Shown piece after piece: positions 47,144 to 57,310 of a stretch of 64,000 nt of DNA (positions within the stretch are counted from its first letter, which is position 1; every line of letters starts with the position of its first letter). The stretch spans positions 359,573 through 423,572 of the forward strand of contig CANTFL010001448.1 in assembly GCA_947650285.1 (NCBI GenBank). Direction: 5' to 3'. The translations under genes were made by a program, and so were the position numbers. The notes under the pieces were generated by a model that saw only the letters and a program-made list of their open reading frames with translations, was not told where the DNA came from and did not search any database. The DNA comes from Hyaloperonospora brassicae. Taxonomy: Eukaryota; Oomycota; Peronosporomycetes; Peronosporales; Peronosporaceae.

Positions 47144-49175
47144 ATGCCCAAACTCTTGCTCTGCGGCGCCGTGCAGGGCCATTGGGAGCTGCTCTTCGAG
47201 CGCGTGCGCAAGCTGAATGCCGCGGCAAAGGACAACCCGTTCGAGGCGTTACTGTGCGTGAGCTGCTGCTTTCCTCTGCCGGCCGACTACGTGACAGGGG
47301 GCAGCAAACACGTGCCGCTGCCCACGTATTTCCTGCCAGCGCACGAGAGCGCGCGGTCGTGGGCAGACGATGCCGTCCAGACGAAGCTCTTTGACACAGT
47401 GAGTGCAGCAGAGCAGCCGTCGTGTCCTCTGGAGGTCGGTGAGGGCTTTTTCTGCCTTGCTGGGGCTGGCGTTGCTACGGTACGTGCGCTGTAGTCGATC
47501 GGGTTTCTTGTGCTCCTGTTGATGGACATGCGGATCGGTTGCGAGCAGTGCCGCTGTGGTTTGCTGACTATCTGATTGCTGTGCATCCACATTATGCTGT
47601 TTAGATTGCAGGGATGAAGGTGGTCTATGTCTCGGGTACAGAAGCCGCCAGTCAAGAGCAGGAGAAAGGAACGCTGTTGACGTATTCGAAGGCGTCGGTA
47701 CGTGCGTCGTTCACAGACAACTTGTCACGATATATTAAGTGTTGTTGCCCATGGTTTTTGCCGCGTTGCTGCAGATCGGTGGACTGGTGCAGCAGCTTCT
47801 TGTTGATGATGGAGAGGGCCAGAGGGATGTGGACTTTTTGATCACAGCGGAGTACCCGACGAGCTTCCAGCTTTTGCTGCCCGAGCAGCAGCTGCCTCAT
47901 GGCGTACAAGCGATGCGGGGAAGTGTAGCACTTCGAGAGATTGTGCGGCACGTGCATCCAAAGTATCACATCACGAGTCGCGGAGGAGATGGCAGTCGCG
48001 GGGACGTCTTCTACCAGCGTCTACCGTATGTGAGTGAAGTGGTCGGGACCGGCCGCAAGCGAATAACGCGACTCATTGGTCTCAGTGGCGTGAACACAAC
48101 CAAAGACAAGACCCGCAAGTATCTGCACGCGCTGCAGGTCGTGCCGTTCGCCCACCAGAGCACAGAAGAGGGCCAGCACGTGGACATTCCGGCTGGCACT
48201 ACGCAAAACCCCTACCTCCACGCATTGGTCGACGAAGCGACCTCATGGACTCGGGAACCTGATGCAAAGAGAAGAAAAGTCGATCCTGCCGCGACGGGAG
48301 GTCTCTCTGCACAACAGATCGAACAGCTTTGCGCGAAAAGCGCAGGCGGTGCGCAGTTTTTCTACGACCAAAGGCTTGCGGCAAAAGGCCAACGAAAGGG
48401 TGGGCTACTGCAAAGCCACGACACACCGCAACAGCGAAGGAGCAATAGGTCGGCGGTGCCGGAGCGCAGCGAGTGCTGGTTTTGTCTCTCGACGCCGACG
48501 TTGGAGCGGCATTTGATCGTAAGTATCGGTCAAGAAGCTTACCTTGCCATGCCCAAGGGCGCTATATGCGCCGACCACGTGCTGATCGTTCCAATTGCAC
48601 ACGAAGGGTCCACGCTGACCCTCAGCGAGGCCACGTGGTGTGAGATGGAGCGATTCAAAGAGGCGCTGCGTCGCTACTTTGCTTCGCAAGACAAAGAGCT
48701 GCTGGTGATTGACCGCAACGTGGCCACGCTGGGAGCCACGCACTGTCACTTGCAGGTCATCGGTGTGCCGAAAGCAAAGGCTGTCGCTGCGCGTAGTATC
48801 TTTGACACTGAAGGCGAAAAGTATCGCGTCAAGTTCGAAGAACTGTCGATGCCTACTGTTGACACGGACGCCGGCAGTGGCGCGTCGACGGGTCCTCTGC
48901 GGCTGCTGCGTGAACATGCCAACGACAAGTCGTTCCTGTACGCGGAAGTGCCAAACGGCCAGGGCGGGGCGACACACTTGCTGCACCACGTGGACGGGAA
49001 GCACTACGTACAGTTTGGTCGGCACGCCGCGTCGTGTTTGCTGGAGATGCCGCGTCGCGCTAATTGGAAGTTCTGCGTCGTAACGAAGTCGGAGGAGGAG
49101 AAGCTCGCGCAGGCGTTCAAGAGGCAGTGGAAGGTGTACGACTTCACGCTAGAGACGGATGCAGACAGCGAATAA
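47144..49175 (+). CDS. CWF19L1: CWF19-like protein 1 (lariat-debranching/spliceosome-associated)
   Basis: Three exons: 47144-47479, 47605-47697 and 47775-49175 (introns 125 and 77 nt, gtacgt donors, phase 0), giving about 609 residues. CWF19L1 proteins associate with late spliceosomes and resemble the debranching enzyme cofactor Drn1. The N-terminal part has the metallophosphatase-like opening KLLLCGAVQGHWELLFERV, and exon 2 reads IAGMKVVYVSGTE. The middle holds a basic KRRKVD nuclear-localisation-like patch. The C-terminal half has the CwfJ C-terminal domain 1: SECWFCLSTPTLERHLIVSI, DHVLIVPIAHEGS, then THCHLQVIGVP with the HxHxQ-type motif. Domain 2 ends NWKFCVVTKSEEEKLAQAFK...YDFTLE. The final YDFTL is typical of the family. 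Confidence 0.93.
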
Positions 49176-49349
49176 AAGTGGATAGTTGTATTATTACGGC
49201 CGTGTGGCGAGGAGTGCTGCAGATGGGGTTGAGGCGAGTCGCTCAACGCGACTGCTGCTACTTTGTTACTTCTTCGAGTGCTACGTCGGCCGCGTGACGG
49301 CGTCACAATGAGACACAGTTTGCAATTGGTCGTCCGCTGGCGCACTCGC

Positions 49350-49682
49350 TCAAGTGGCGCCACTGGTACCAAAAACGACGTTCCAAATGTCCACTTTGTG
49401 CTGCGCTTGGGCGAGTCCCTTCGGCGTCGCTGTGGGATAGTCCACGGCTTTCGACGAGCTCTCGGGCACTGCCGGCGTCTCTTGCAGCGCCTCGTGGATC
49501 TGCTTCTCGTAGTCGACGCCGTACACGTCGCACCACGCCTTCTCCGTCTGCGAGACTTGGGGTCCATTCGACCCGCTCGAGGAAGAGGTCGTTGGCACGT
49601 GGTGCTGCACGCGCGCGGCGGCGGAATTACTGATGTTGCGGGCCATAGTCTTTGAAAGTCGGCACGAAGTACGGGCCAACAT
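49350..49682 (-). CDS. Small protein with mitochondrial-type presequence, function unknown
   Basis: 110 residues if started at ATG 49682; the frame extends upstream to 49829 but the internal Met gives a clean amphipathic, basic leader (MLARTSCRLSKTMARNISNS). A Ser/Thr-rich linker follows, then WCDVYGVDYEKQIHEALQE and a C-terminal KVDIWNVVFG. No family recognised. It converges with CWF19L1 (stops ~175 bp apart). Base composition and codon use resemble the neighbouring genes, which supports it over chance; the length is small, so it remains provisional. Confidence 0.5.
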   Translation of the reverse strand: MLARTSCRLSKTMARNISNSAAARVQHHVPTTSSSSGSNGPQVSQTEKAWCDVYGVDYEKQIHEALQETPAVPESSSKAVDYPTATPKGLAQAQHKVDIWNVVFGTSGAT

Positions 49683-50703
49683 TGCGAGCGGATGGATGGC
49701 CTGAAGTGGTTGAAGTGGTTGTGGAGCTGCAGGTAAAATGCAAAGTGAGCCATTGATGCAGTTGAGACCCGACGGAACGAGCCGCCCAGCTACAGAAGCG
49801 ACACTTTTGTAGCCTGTCGAGACCTGCAAGTCTGGATACCTACAGCTGCACCGATTACTACGAACTATTTAGCTATGCAAGGCACAATGTATCACTCGCT
49901 GACGTGCCTGCCATCATTATTGCAAGGGTATTCGTACGAACAATGAGCGACTATCATTGGCTGCAAATCATTCCAGCGAAACGGCGCTTGGCATATTGCG
50001 TTGCTCACGACGACGTCGAAAAGGGGTCGGGGTCGACGGAGTACTCACACGGGCGCGCAGCAGTTTTTAGCGATTTCGGACGAAAATACGCCGAATGTGC
50101 AGACGTTGACCTGTCTCTCCACATACCGTTGCAGTCGATTGACTCGATTACACTATGGTCAAGATAGACGCGACGACGGGGCAAAATGCCAGTCGCCGCT
50201 ACTTCAACTGCAATGTCCGTCGATGACGCATGCGGCTCACTAAGGCCGAAGAACTAACTGCAACAGTCGTTTCCAGGTCTCTCGTGTGGTACAATGCCTG
50301 GCGCGTCATTACAGACACTGGAGCGTGCGTGACAATCGCAGTAGTTGTGCCACCAGATTCGCCCGTTACCAGAAACTGACAGTCTCTGTCGCTGTAATCG
50401 ATTTGTTTGGATGCGCTGATGCTGTGGGTGTGTTAAATGACAAATTAAACGGCTTTGTTTGTCGAGCCTTTTTTATACCCCCGGGTGGCAGCCAGATTCG
50501 TCTTGGATCAGCTTTTTCGAACACGTTACGGTTAAATAGGCAACGGAATGAAGCAACACATCTAAATGTAGCCAAGTAAAAATAGAACGCAGTAAAGTTA
50601 TTGTCAACAATAGGTCTAGTTCACGGGCAGCAGCTCGGCTGTTTTCCCCGCGTCGTCATCAATACAGCATCTCGTTCGCGGACTTGTCTCACGTGGCTCC
50701 GAT
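49683..50703. other. Intergenic region upstream of the small minus-strand gene
   Basis: No supported gene. Short plus-strand frames at 49904-50243 and 50286-50579 show no domain. The region probably contains the promoter of the small gene and the 3' end of SAC1. Confidence 0.45.
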
Positions 50704-52961
50704 CTAGCGCTTCCACGTAGTCATGCAGCCCTCCTGGGGGCACAAACTCGGCAGCCGCACGAGCTTCTTGCCCAGCGAGTTGCCCTTCTTGACCAGCACA
50801 CTGAACACGCCCGCGCAGATGAGCAGCGTGAGCAACACGGAACGGATGAGCCGCTCGAACGCGTAGCTCTGGCCCCTGGACCGGTACGTCTCGACAAGGA
50901 AGAAGACAGCTACGACTCCCAGCAGCTTGGTCAACGCCGACTCCAGGCTCTCGCCCTGGACCCCAAACGGCGTTGGTCTGCTGCGCGAGGCCACGTAGCG
51001 TCCCAGCAGCAGATCCAAGACGTCTTGTCGGTAGCCGTCCATGAAATTGTTCTTGATGTAGCGCATGCACGAGTTGTAGCCATCCAGAAGCGCCCCCTTC
51101 TTGGTGCGTGTGCCGGTGCGTGTAAAGTCCGTCTTGAGTGCACTCGTGCCGGCGTACAACAGACTGATTGCGTCGGCGTTGTTACCCCACACGCGCTTGA
51201 ACGTGCACTCGAACTCCTCAAACGGCGAGTTGAGCACGTTTCCTTGCAGCGCTTCGGTCTCATTCAGCTGGAGCATCAAACTACGTCGTCCGAAGAGCGA
51301 CTTGGTAGCCAAAGGCAGCAGTTAGCAACAAAAGTCAACAAGACACTGAAGAAGCTGGTCAAGAGACAACAACGAAGTGACGTCTCACCTGCACGACATT
51401 CGTGCGATCCAGATTGTCCATGCAATTCGTGCGCACCACGCCAGACTGTTTGTGCACCACGACGCCATCTGCGCCCTTGCAAAAGAATCTACAGCAACAA
51501 CATGGTTGAGCTTTCGATCAAAAACGGCACGTCCGACACACTGCGTATCGAACCATGTCGTCTACATGGTGGACTGACTTACCCGTGATCCAAAAAGTCG
51601 TCGTCGACTTGCTTGACTAGTTTCTCGAGCTTGCTCCATTTCATGTTACGGCACTCGTGGTGGAAGTCGAACCACACGAGTCGCACGGCCGCAAGAATGT
51701 GCGAGTCTTTCGTCGCAGCGTCAGCAACGGTCTTTGCCATGGCTTCGCCGAGCTTGAGCTGTTCCTTCTTCTTGTCAATGAGATTAACAAACAGCACTCG
51801 GCCATAAAGCGACATGAGCTCGTACGCGTGTTTCTGGAAGGCGGCGACGTCTCGGTCCTTGTCGATTGCCTGGTAGACCTCGGGCGCATACTTCATTGAG
51901 GCGGGGGAGCTCCAGAACACTGGAATCGAGCCACGAATCTGCACGAACGACGTCTGTCGACCGTCTTCAAACAGACAAATCTGCTCCGTCTCGACGAAGT
52001 TGGCGACATTGCCATCATCATCGATTCCACGCATCGTGAAGCGCATTCCCTGCCGCTTGCACGATCGTCTCGAGAAGTACAGAATCCGAAACGACTTGTC
52101 GCGCACGGTAAGTCGTTCCGTCAGCTCTACATGAGCCTGCATCATCGGAGTCACCCACTCAAACAGCTTTTGCTCTGCACGCACAGCAGCAGCACCACAA
52201 GGTCAGTCAAGACATACCAAGGCGACAACAGCCATACGGACACATTTGTGACTGCAGCCACGCTGCTCGTCGTACCCATGAACGCCGAGCACAGCGCCTT
52301 GTTCCAAAAGAACCGCTCGTCTGCACGCTCAGCAATCGTGCGGCGCTTGCCATCGAACGATGCGACGCCTGCACCAGCAAAAGCAAAGGCCCATTGCAGC
52401 ACATTCCACCAGAAACACAAACAAACAAACACGTCGTCAGTCTTGTAAGGCGTCCAACGATTCTCACAGTATCTCTTTCCACGCGCAAAAAAGACGCGTC
52501 GTACGTTGCAACGTGTGCGTCAGGTCACAGTCCCTAGAAAAATGCAGCTGCTGAGCCTCAATGTCGCCCGTGAGCATGTCAATGAACGTGCGCTCGTCCT
52601 GCTCTTGCAGCGGCGTGAGCACGGGCAGGTGCTGCGTGGGAATGAGCAGCAGCTCGAGCTTCTGCACCACGCGGATCTCCGCGTCCTCGACGCCTCTCGC
52701 CACCAGCTTCGACTGCGTGACCGCCGCCAAGTAGGGGCCACGCAGCAGCCAAAAGACGCCGTAGATGGCGTCAAAGACCATGCGGCGCCCGTGCACGTGC
52801 TGGAAGTCCTTCACGTGCTCCACGCGCAGGCCGAGCGATGCATCGGTGGGCGAGCAGCGGGAGATGTGCAGACTCAGCGGCTCGAGCGGGTGCAGCACCA
52901 CGAGGAAGTCGTCCTGCACCACGAGTTCGTACGCGTTCTTCGACCTGTTCGCGGCCGCCAT
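50704..52961 (-). CDS. SAC1: SAC1-type phosphoinositide phosphatase
   Basis: Removes phosphate from PtdIns4P at the ER/Golgi. Five exons (minus): 52961-52505, 52368-52276, 52174-51583, 51488-51389 and 51300-50704, about 612 residues; all junctions are GT-AG and keep phase. Exon 1 holds the Sac N-terminal lobe (DAIYGVFWLLRGPYLAAVTQ, CDLTHTLQR). Exon 2 has RADERFFWNKALC, and exon 3 has RFTMRGIDDDGNVANFVETE and SFVQIRGSIPVFWS. Exon 4 carries the catalytic P-loop RTNCMDNLDRTNVVQ: CX5R is intact, but the usual second Cys (CMDCLDRT) is Asn. Exon 5 has YAGTSALKTDFTRTG and RYIKNNFMDGYRQD, then two C-terminal transmembrane helices (LLGVVAVFFLVETYR, VLLTLLICAGVFSVLV) that anchor it in the ER as in yeast and human SAC1. 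Confidence 0.94.
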
Positions 52962-54681
52962 CGCGTGGGGCAGGAAGAGGGATGTGCGGCACTGGGTTTG
53001 CTCGGTTAAGTGCGAATACGAGACAGGGGGGTGTGACGTGGTGCACACGAGCGACGGACGAAAAGGTGTGGGTACACGGAGGACGGGATACATAACACGC
53101 CCGTCCCCGCCCGCCCCCCTAATCCGCAACACGCTGATGTCAAACGATTTGCGTCAAATATTTTTTCTTTAATTGCGACGTTAAGGACTGTCTTGCAATG
53201 CAAAATGTCAATTGAAAGTGTCTTTTTCGACAGCCATGCTACGGAGCACACTTTTTTGGAGAGCTTGTAACACGCGAGTGTTTCACTCCAATATTGGAAA
53301 GACTAGTGCCACTTTTCTTCGGTTGACTTTCTTCGCCAGCTATCATTTACTGACATTTCGAGCGCCACGAGGATTTCTTGAGGGCAGTCAGGCATGCAGG
53401 GTTTTATGTAGCTTCGATTCCCAGTTTCTGCTGTACATGGAACGGAAATGCATACCTACAGACGCGATTCTGTTGATGCGTTCATATGTAGACCAAGACA
53501 GAGCCGACATTGCTTGCAAGACATAAATCTTTCCAGGTCGTAACGCAAAGTTGTTGCATCCTGCGGATCGAACAACAAATGAGAATGTTCATTACCTACT
53601 CACCACCCACTCATTGCAACCATTTGTCATTGATCGGAGGCGATGTTGGCCGATTGTATGGTCGGTAATAGCTGGTGGGTACGTGTTGTCAGCTGATACC
53701 AGAATTTGTGCCATCAAACGTGCTTTTATCTTTTACCTGCGAAGGTTCTTTTGCTCGATACTGTCCGCTTAAATGATGCTCATGCTGACATTCATACAAT
53801 GTCAATGCCGTGTTCACTTCTTGCTCAACGCTTCCGTCTTGCGTACTCGTCATACTGACGTCTACAGCAAACTCTGTGTCATGTATTCGCTCGTCATCAG
53901 AGACTACGTGTCATCCGCAACGGTCACGTTCGAGTTACAAGGTTGTGGAACTGGCTTCAAATTCTGAGAAACCTTCTGCAGAAACATCGGTCACATCAGC
54001 TGGGTAAATGTGGCTCGGGTAGCAGAAGTGGGGACCGTGAGCCGCTTGATGGATAATGTATATACAGGGCGACCGATTTCCGTGGCGAACTCCTTACCCG
54101 CTTGTGTATAGCATATTTTACGAATGCTGCTCAGCGATCCTTGGCTCTTTTGCAGAGAATGTCTTCTTTATAAAGACGCAGAGAGAGAAAGAGAGAAATA
54201 GAGAGCGGGGTAAGGGGGTGACCATACCGTGTACATGTAAAGCGCGCCAAAGTAGCCGGCACTTGTATTTGTGACTTAGGTGTCAGAAAAGCTGAACGCA
54301 GTGCTTTATCAAGGCAACAACCAATGTCGCTCGGTACGCACTCATCCATACAAACAACTTACTATCAGACTTTCACAGCGACGCCGTAGCACTGTTCAAT
54401 CGGTCGTCAATCTCGAGCGTGGGAAGCGAAGTCAGTGTCAAGCCGCCTTCGACTGATGGCAAGTTCTCCCCCTTGTGGCCAATGCCCCTTGCACCCGCGA
54501 CGGCGCCACGCGGACCATCTAAAGACGACCCGAGATGCAGCAAAAAGTCACACGACTTCCGTTCAGGCACACGTGTAGTAGACATCGATCAATACGTGTT
54601 GTGAATATCGGCACATGATAGATGTTCGAGTGCTCATCAACGCCACGATCTCGATAACGCGATTGCGTAAAGTATGACAGC
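52962..54681. other. Intergenic region between SAC1 and flavin-reductase-like gene
   Basis: No supported gene. A GA-rich tract (gagagagaaagagagaaat) lies at about 54180. Short frames near 53212-53967 have no recognisable domain. The SAC1 promoter must be just after 52962. Confidence 0.45.
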
Positions 54682-55515
54682 TCATTCGCCTGTCGATGCT
54701 GCTCGTGACGGCGAGGAGTTTACAGGCAGTACATAGCCGAAAGTTTTGCTGCCGAGAAACGTCAAGTATGGCTCCACGTCGGCACTCGCTTGCGGGATAA
54801 AGTTCCGTCCATCCCAGTACGCTCGTCGAGTCCACCCCGAGAGTTGCACACACCGAAGCAGCAGATGCCCGTCATCTTCCGTCACAGATTCCACGCGACA
54901 AAGCAAGTGCGCTACACAGTCGCGAAGTGCAATACCTTGGTGAACAGCACGACTGATCTCTTGCTCTGCTAGCTCTTTCTTGGACAGTTTCGGCTTCTTC
55001 GTCTTGACGATGTCTTCGCTTACGCCTTCTGTAAGCTCTGCACCACCAGGTGCACAGACGGCAATGCCAAACTCCTCAAACTTGTCTGTATCAGCGCCCG
55101 AGCAGCTTCCGACCGCCAAGACCAGGTCCTCCATGCCTCGAACTGGAACGTTCAGCACGAAGATCGCACCCGCGTGGTTCACGAATTGGACTGAATGACG
55201 TGCAGCATGGACCGAACCAATGAACCCGCCTCGGTTGTTGATGGCCGTGATCCACGTGATGGTCATGACATTGCGCCCGCTGCCATCACTGCTACGTACG
55301 GAGAGTAGACACACCGGGTTCGGGTACAGCAGCCTGGCGAGCATGCTTCGATCCACAGCCACCCAGTCCATTCCCAGCGCGTCTTTCGTGTCGCAGAAAA
55401 CGTCTGTTTTCTGACCACCGATTGCATCGACAGCATAGTCTTTAAAAACAGCTCTCCCCCGCCCGCCGTTGATTGGCTGCGAAAAACGCACATAGCCGAA
55501 ACACAAACGGGACAA
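54682..55515 (-). CDS. Flavin-reductase-like FMN-binding split-barrel protein
   Basis: 277 residues if begun at ATG 55515; an internal Met at 55371 (MDWVAVDRSM) just before the domain is an alternative start. The core LLYPNPVCLLSVRSSDGSGR NVMTITWITAINNRGGFIGS ... FVLNVPVRGMEDLVLAVGSC is the split-barrel fold that binds FMN in the DIM6/NTAB flavin reductases (PNPV entry, then the A/TITW strand, then FVLNVP). Such proteins reduce flavin or bind it as a cofactor; the substrate cannot be told. The C-terminal part contains a basic Lys-rich segment (KTKKPKLSKKELAEQE) and a second beta-rich part with HLLCRVESV...WTRRAYWDG. It is divergent from the DnaJ gene, 115 bp between starts (or 258 bp with the internal Met), so a shared promoter is likely. 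Confidence 0.82.
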   Translation of the reverse strand: MSRLCFGYVRFSQPINGGRGRAVFKDYAVDAIGGQKTDVFCDTKDALGMDWVAVDRSMLARLLYPNPVCLLSVRSSDGSGRNVMTITWITAINNRGGFIGSVHAARHSVQFVNHAGAIFVLNVPVRGMEDLVLAVGSCSGADTDKFEEFGIAVCAPGGAELTEGVSEDIVKTKKPKLSKKELAEQEISRAVHQGIALRDCVAHLLCRVESVTEDDGHLLLRCVQLSGWTRRAYWDGRNFIPQASADVEPYLTFLGSKTFGYVLPVNSSPSRAASTGE

Positions 55516-55629
55516 GTCAAATCGTACCTGTAACCCATCTCCCTCCGGACGTATTAACCAAGTCGCTGGAACTCAAGAGCCCTTTTTTATTTAGGCTTTT
55601 CAGAAACTTAAGGTCGCTAAAACGGAGCC
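55516..55629. promoter_or_regulatory. Shared divergent promoter region
   Basis: Only 114 bp separate the start codons of the minus-strand flavin-reductase-like gene and the plus-strand DnaJ gene. No clear core element is recognised. It is listed because both transcripts must start in or near it. Confidence 0.4.
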
Positions 55630-57310
55630 ATGGCTGTCGGGGGCCCGAAGAAGGTGGCGAGTATGGTCTATTACGACCTCATGGGCCTCGAGGCAGACGC
55701 CACGCCCGAGCAGATCAAGAAAGCCTATCGCCGCAAGGCGCTGCAGCTGCATCCGGACAAACGGGGCAATACGCCCGAGTCGCAAGAAGAGTTTACGCGC
55801 ATGAAGCAGGCGTACGACGTGCTCTCGGACCTGCAGAAGCGCGAGGTTTATGACCGGTATGGTGTCGGTATACCGTTGTTTGCACCGAGTTGTGATCGGT
55901 CCAATGTTGACTGATGGGGTGCGTTTGTCGATCGATCGATTGGTTGTTTGTTTGTTGTTTCGTCATTGACTTTTTGTACAGAGTGGGCGAAGATGGGATC
56001 AAACTCATGGAAGATTTTGGCAGCATGAGTCCGGAAGAACTGTCGATTTTGATCTTCCGGTCCATGGGGGCGTTCGGTGCTGGGGGAAAGTGCGCTCTCA
56101 TTTTCGTCGTGTCACTGCTCTTTGCCTTTTTCCTGCTCATTCCAAGTACGAAAGCAAACTGTGTTGTAAAGTGGTGGCTTTGTTTGGTTGTGTGTTTTCT
56201 GGACTGAGCCCCTCTGTGTGTTTGCGTGTGCAACTTGCAGTTTTCTGGTGTCTGAGAGCAGACTCGACGATTTCATGGAACTGGGCGGTGGTTTGCATCC
56301 CGTTATGGATTGTTGACGCCATATACTACTGCTGCTTGGGCTGCGTGTACGCGTCTTCGGGCGTCGAGGACGTAAATCCAGACGAAAAAGCAAAGGAAAA
56401 ACCGGCGCTGTACAAGCTCTACGCGTTCCTCAAGGCGCTGCTGCTGTTGGTGCTGCAGATTTTCTTAGCCTTGAAGCTCAATGGCGACGTCCAATGGACT
56501 TTGATTCAGGCGCTGATTCCGTATTTCGCTTACGAGGGTCTTAATTTCCTCGAAGGGGTAGCCGGTGGAATACTTGGCTACGGTATGCTGACGAAGAATA
56601 GCGAAGGGGCGGGTGTAACTCACACGGAGGACATCAAGAAGCAGCGCACAGCTTTTGTTATTGCCGTGGCTAGAAAGCTAATTTTGAACCTCGCCCGGAT
56701 CGCCCAAGCTGTGTTGTTGGGACTCAAAGTGGACCACGATGCGCGTGACGTCAGTTGGTGGATTGTGTTCATTCCAGTTTGGCTTTACATTGCATTCTTC
56801 GTCTCGTTCCCCGTACGAAAGTATTATCGCACGAAGACGAAGGTGCCAAAGTCCCAGTCGGCGTCGCCGAGGAGACAGCACACGCACGACGATTACACTC
56901 GCGAGTCTATCAGCGAAGACGACGACGAGGCCGTTTCGAAGTTCCCGCTGCTGGATGCGCTTTGCACGATTCTCGTCATCGGCGCACTCACGTCACCCTT
57001 CTTCATCCTATCCGCGAGACTGGAACACGGCTCATTTTCCAGCATTTTCGTGCTCCTGCCTTGGCTCGTTGTGGTTCGTAAAGTTTGGTATGCATGCTCC
57101 GGTTGTCGCTAGCTAATGTTGACTCGCTGTTTGCTGCAGGTGGGACTTATCTTTTGCTTTATATGCTGCGCGATTTCTTGTGTGGGTTTCCGAGACCCAG
57201 AAGACGGTGGTACACCCGAGCAAGGAGCAGAGGAGGGTGCCGAAAAGGCGTCAGTGGCTGAGGAAGGTGCGACTGTTCGTACAGATTACGTTTCTGTCCA
57301 CATGGATTGA
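55630..57310 (+). CDS. J-domain protein fused to TMEM185-like membrane domain
   Basis: Four exons: 55630-55856, 55982-56145, 56241-57073 and 57140-57310, about 464 residues. Exon 1 is a J domain, the part that stimulates Hsp70: YYDLMGLEADATPEQIKKAY, the catalytic HPD in LQLHPDKRGN, then AYDVLSDLQKREVYDR. Exon 2 gives EDGIKLMEDFGSMSPEELSI and the first membrane helix (CALIFVVSLLFAFFLLIP). Exon 3 has TMEM185-type repeats: WNWAVVCIPLWIVDAIYYC, LALKLNGDVQWTLIQALIP, GLKVDHDARDVSWWIVFIPV and SARLEHGSFSSIFVLLPWL. Exon 4 adds a last helix and an acidic tail. The donor of intron 1 (gtatgg at 55857) is the best of two choices. Donor 3 (gttcgt) is weak but keeps phase. The J domain and anchored bundle suggest a membrane-tethered Hsp70 partner, probably on the ER; this is inference. 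Confidence 0.85.

Noticed and set aside
48405..49025. 206-codon minus-strand frame inside CWF19L1
   Set aside because: Antisense to the conserved CwfJ domains; explained by the plus-strand gene.
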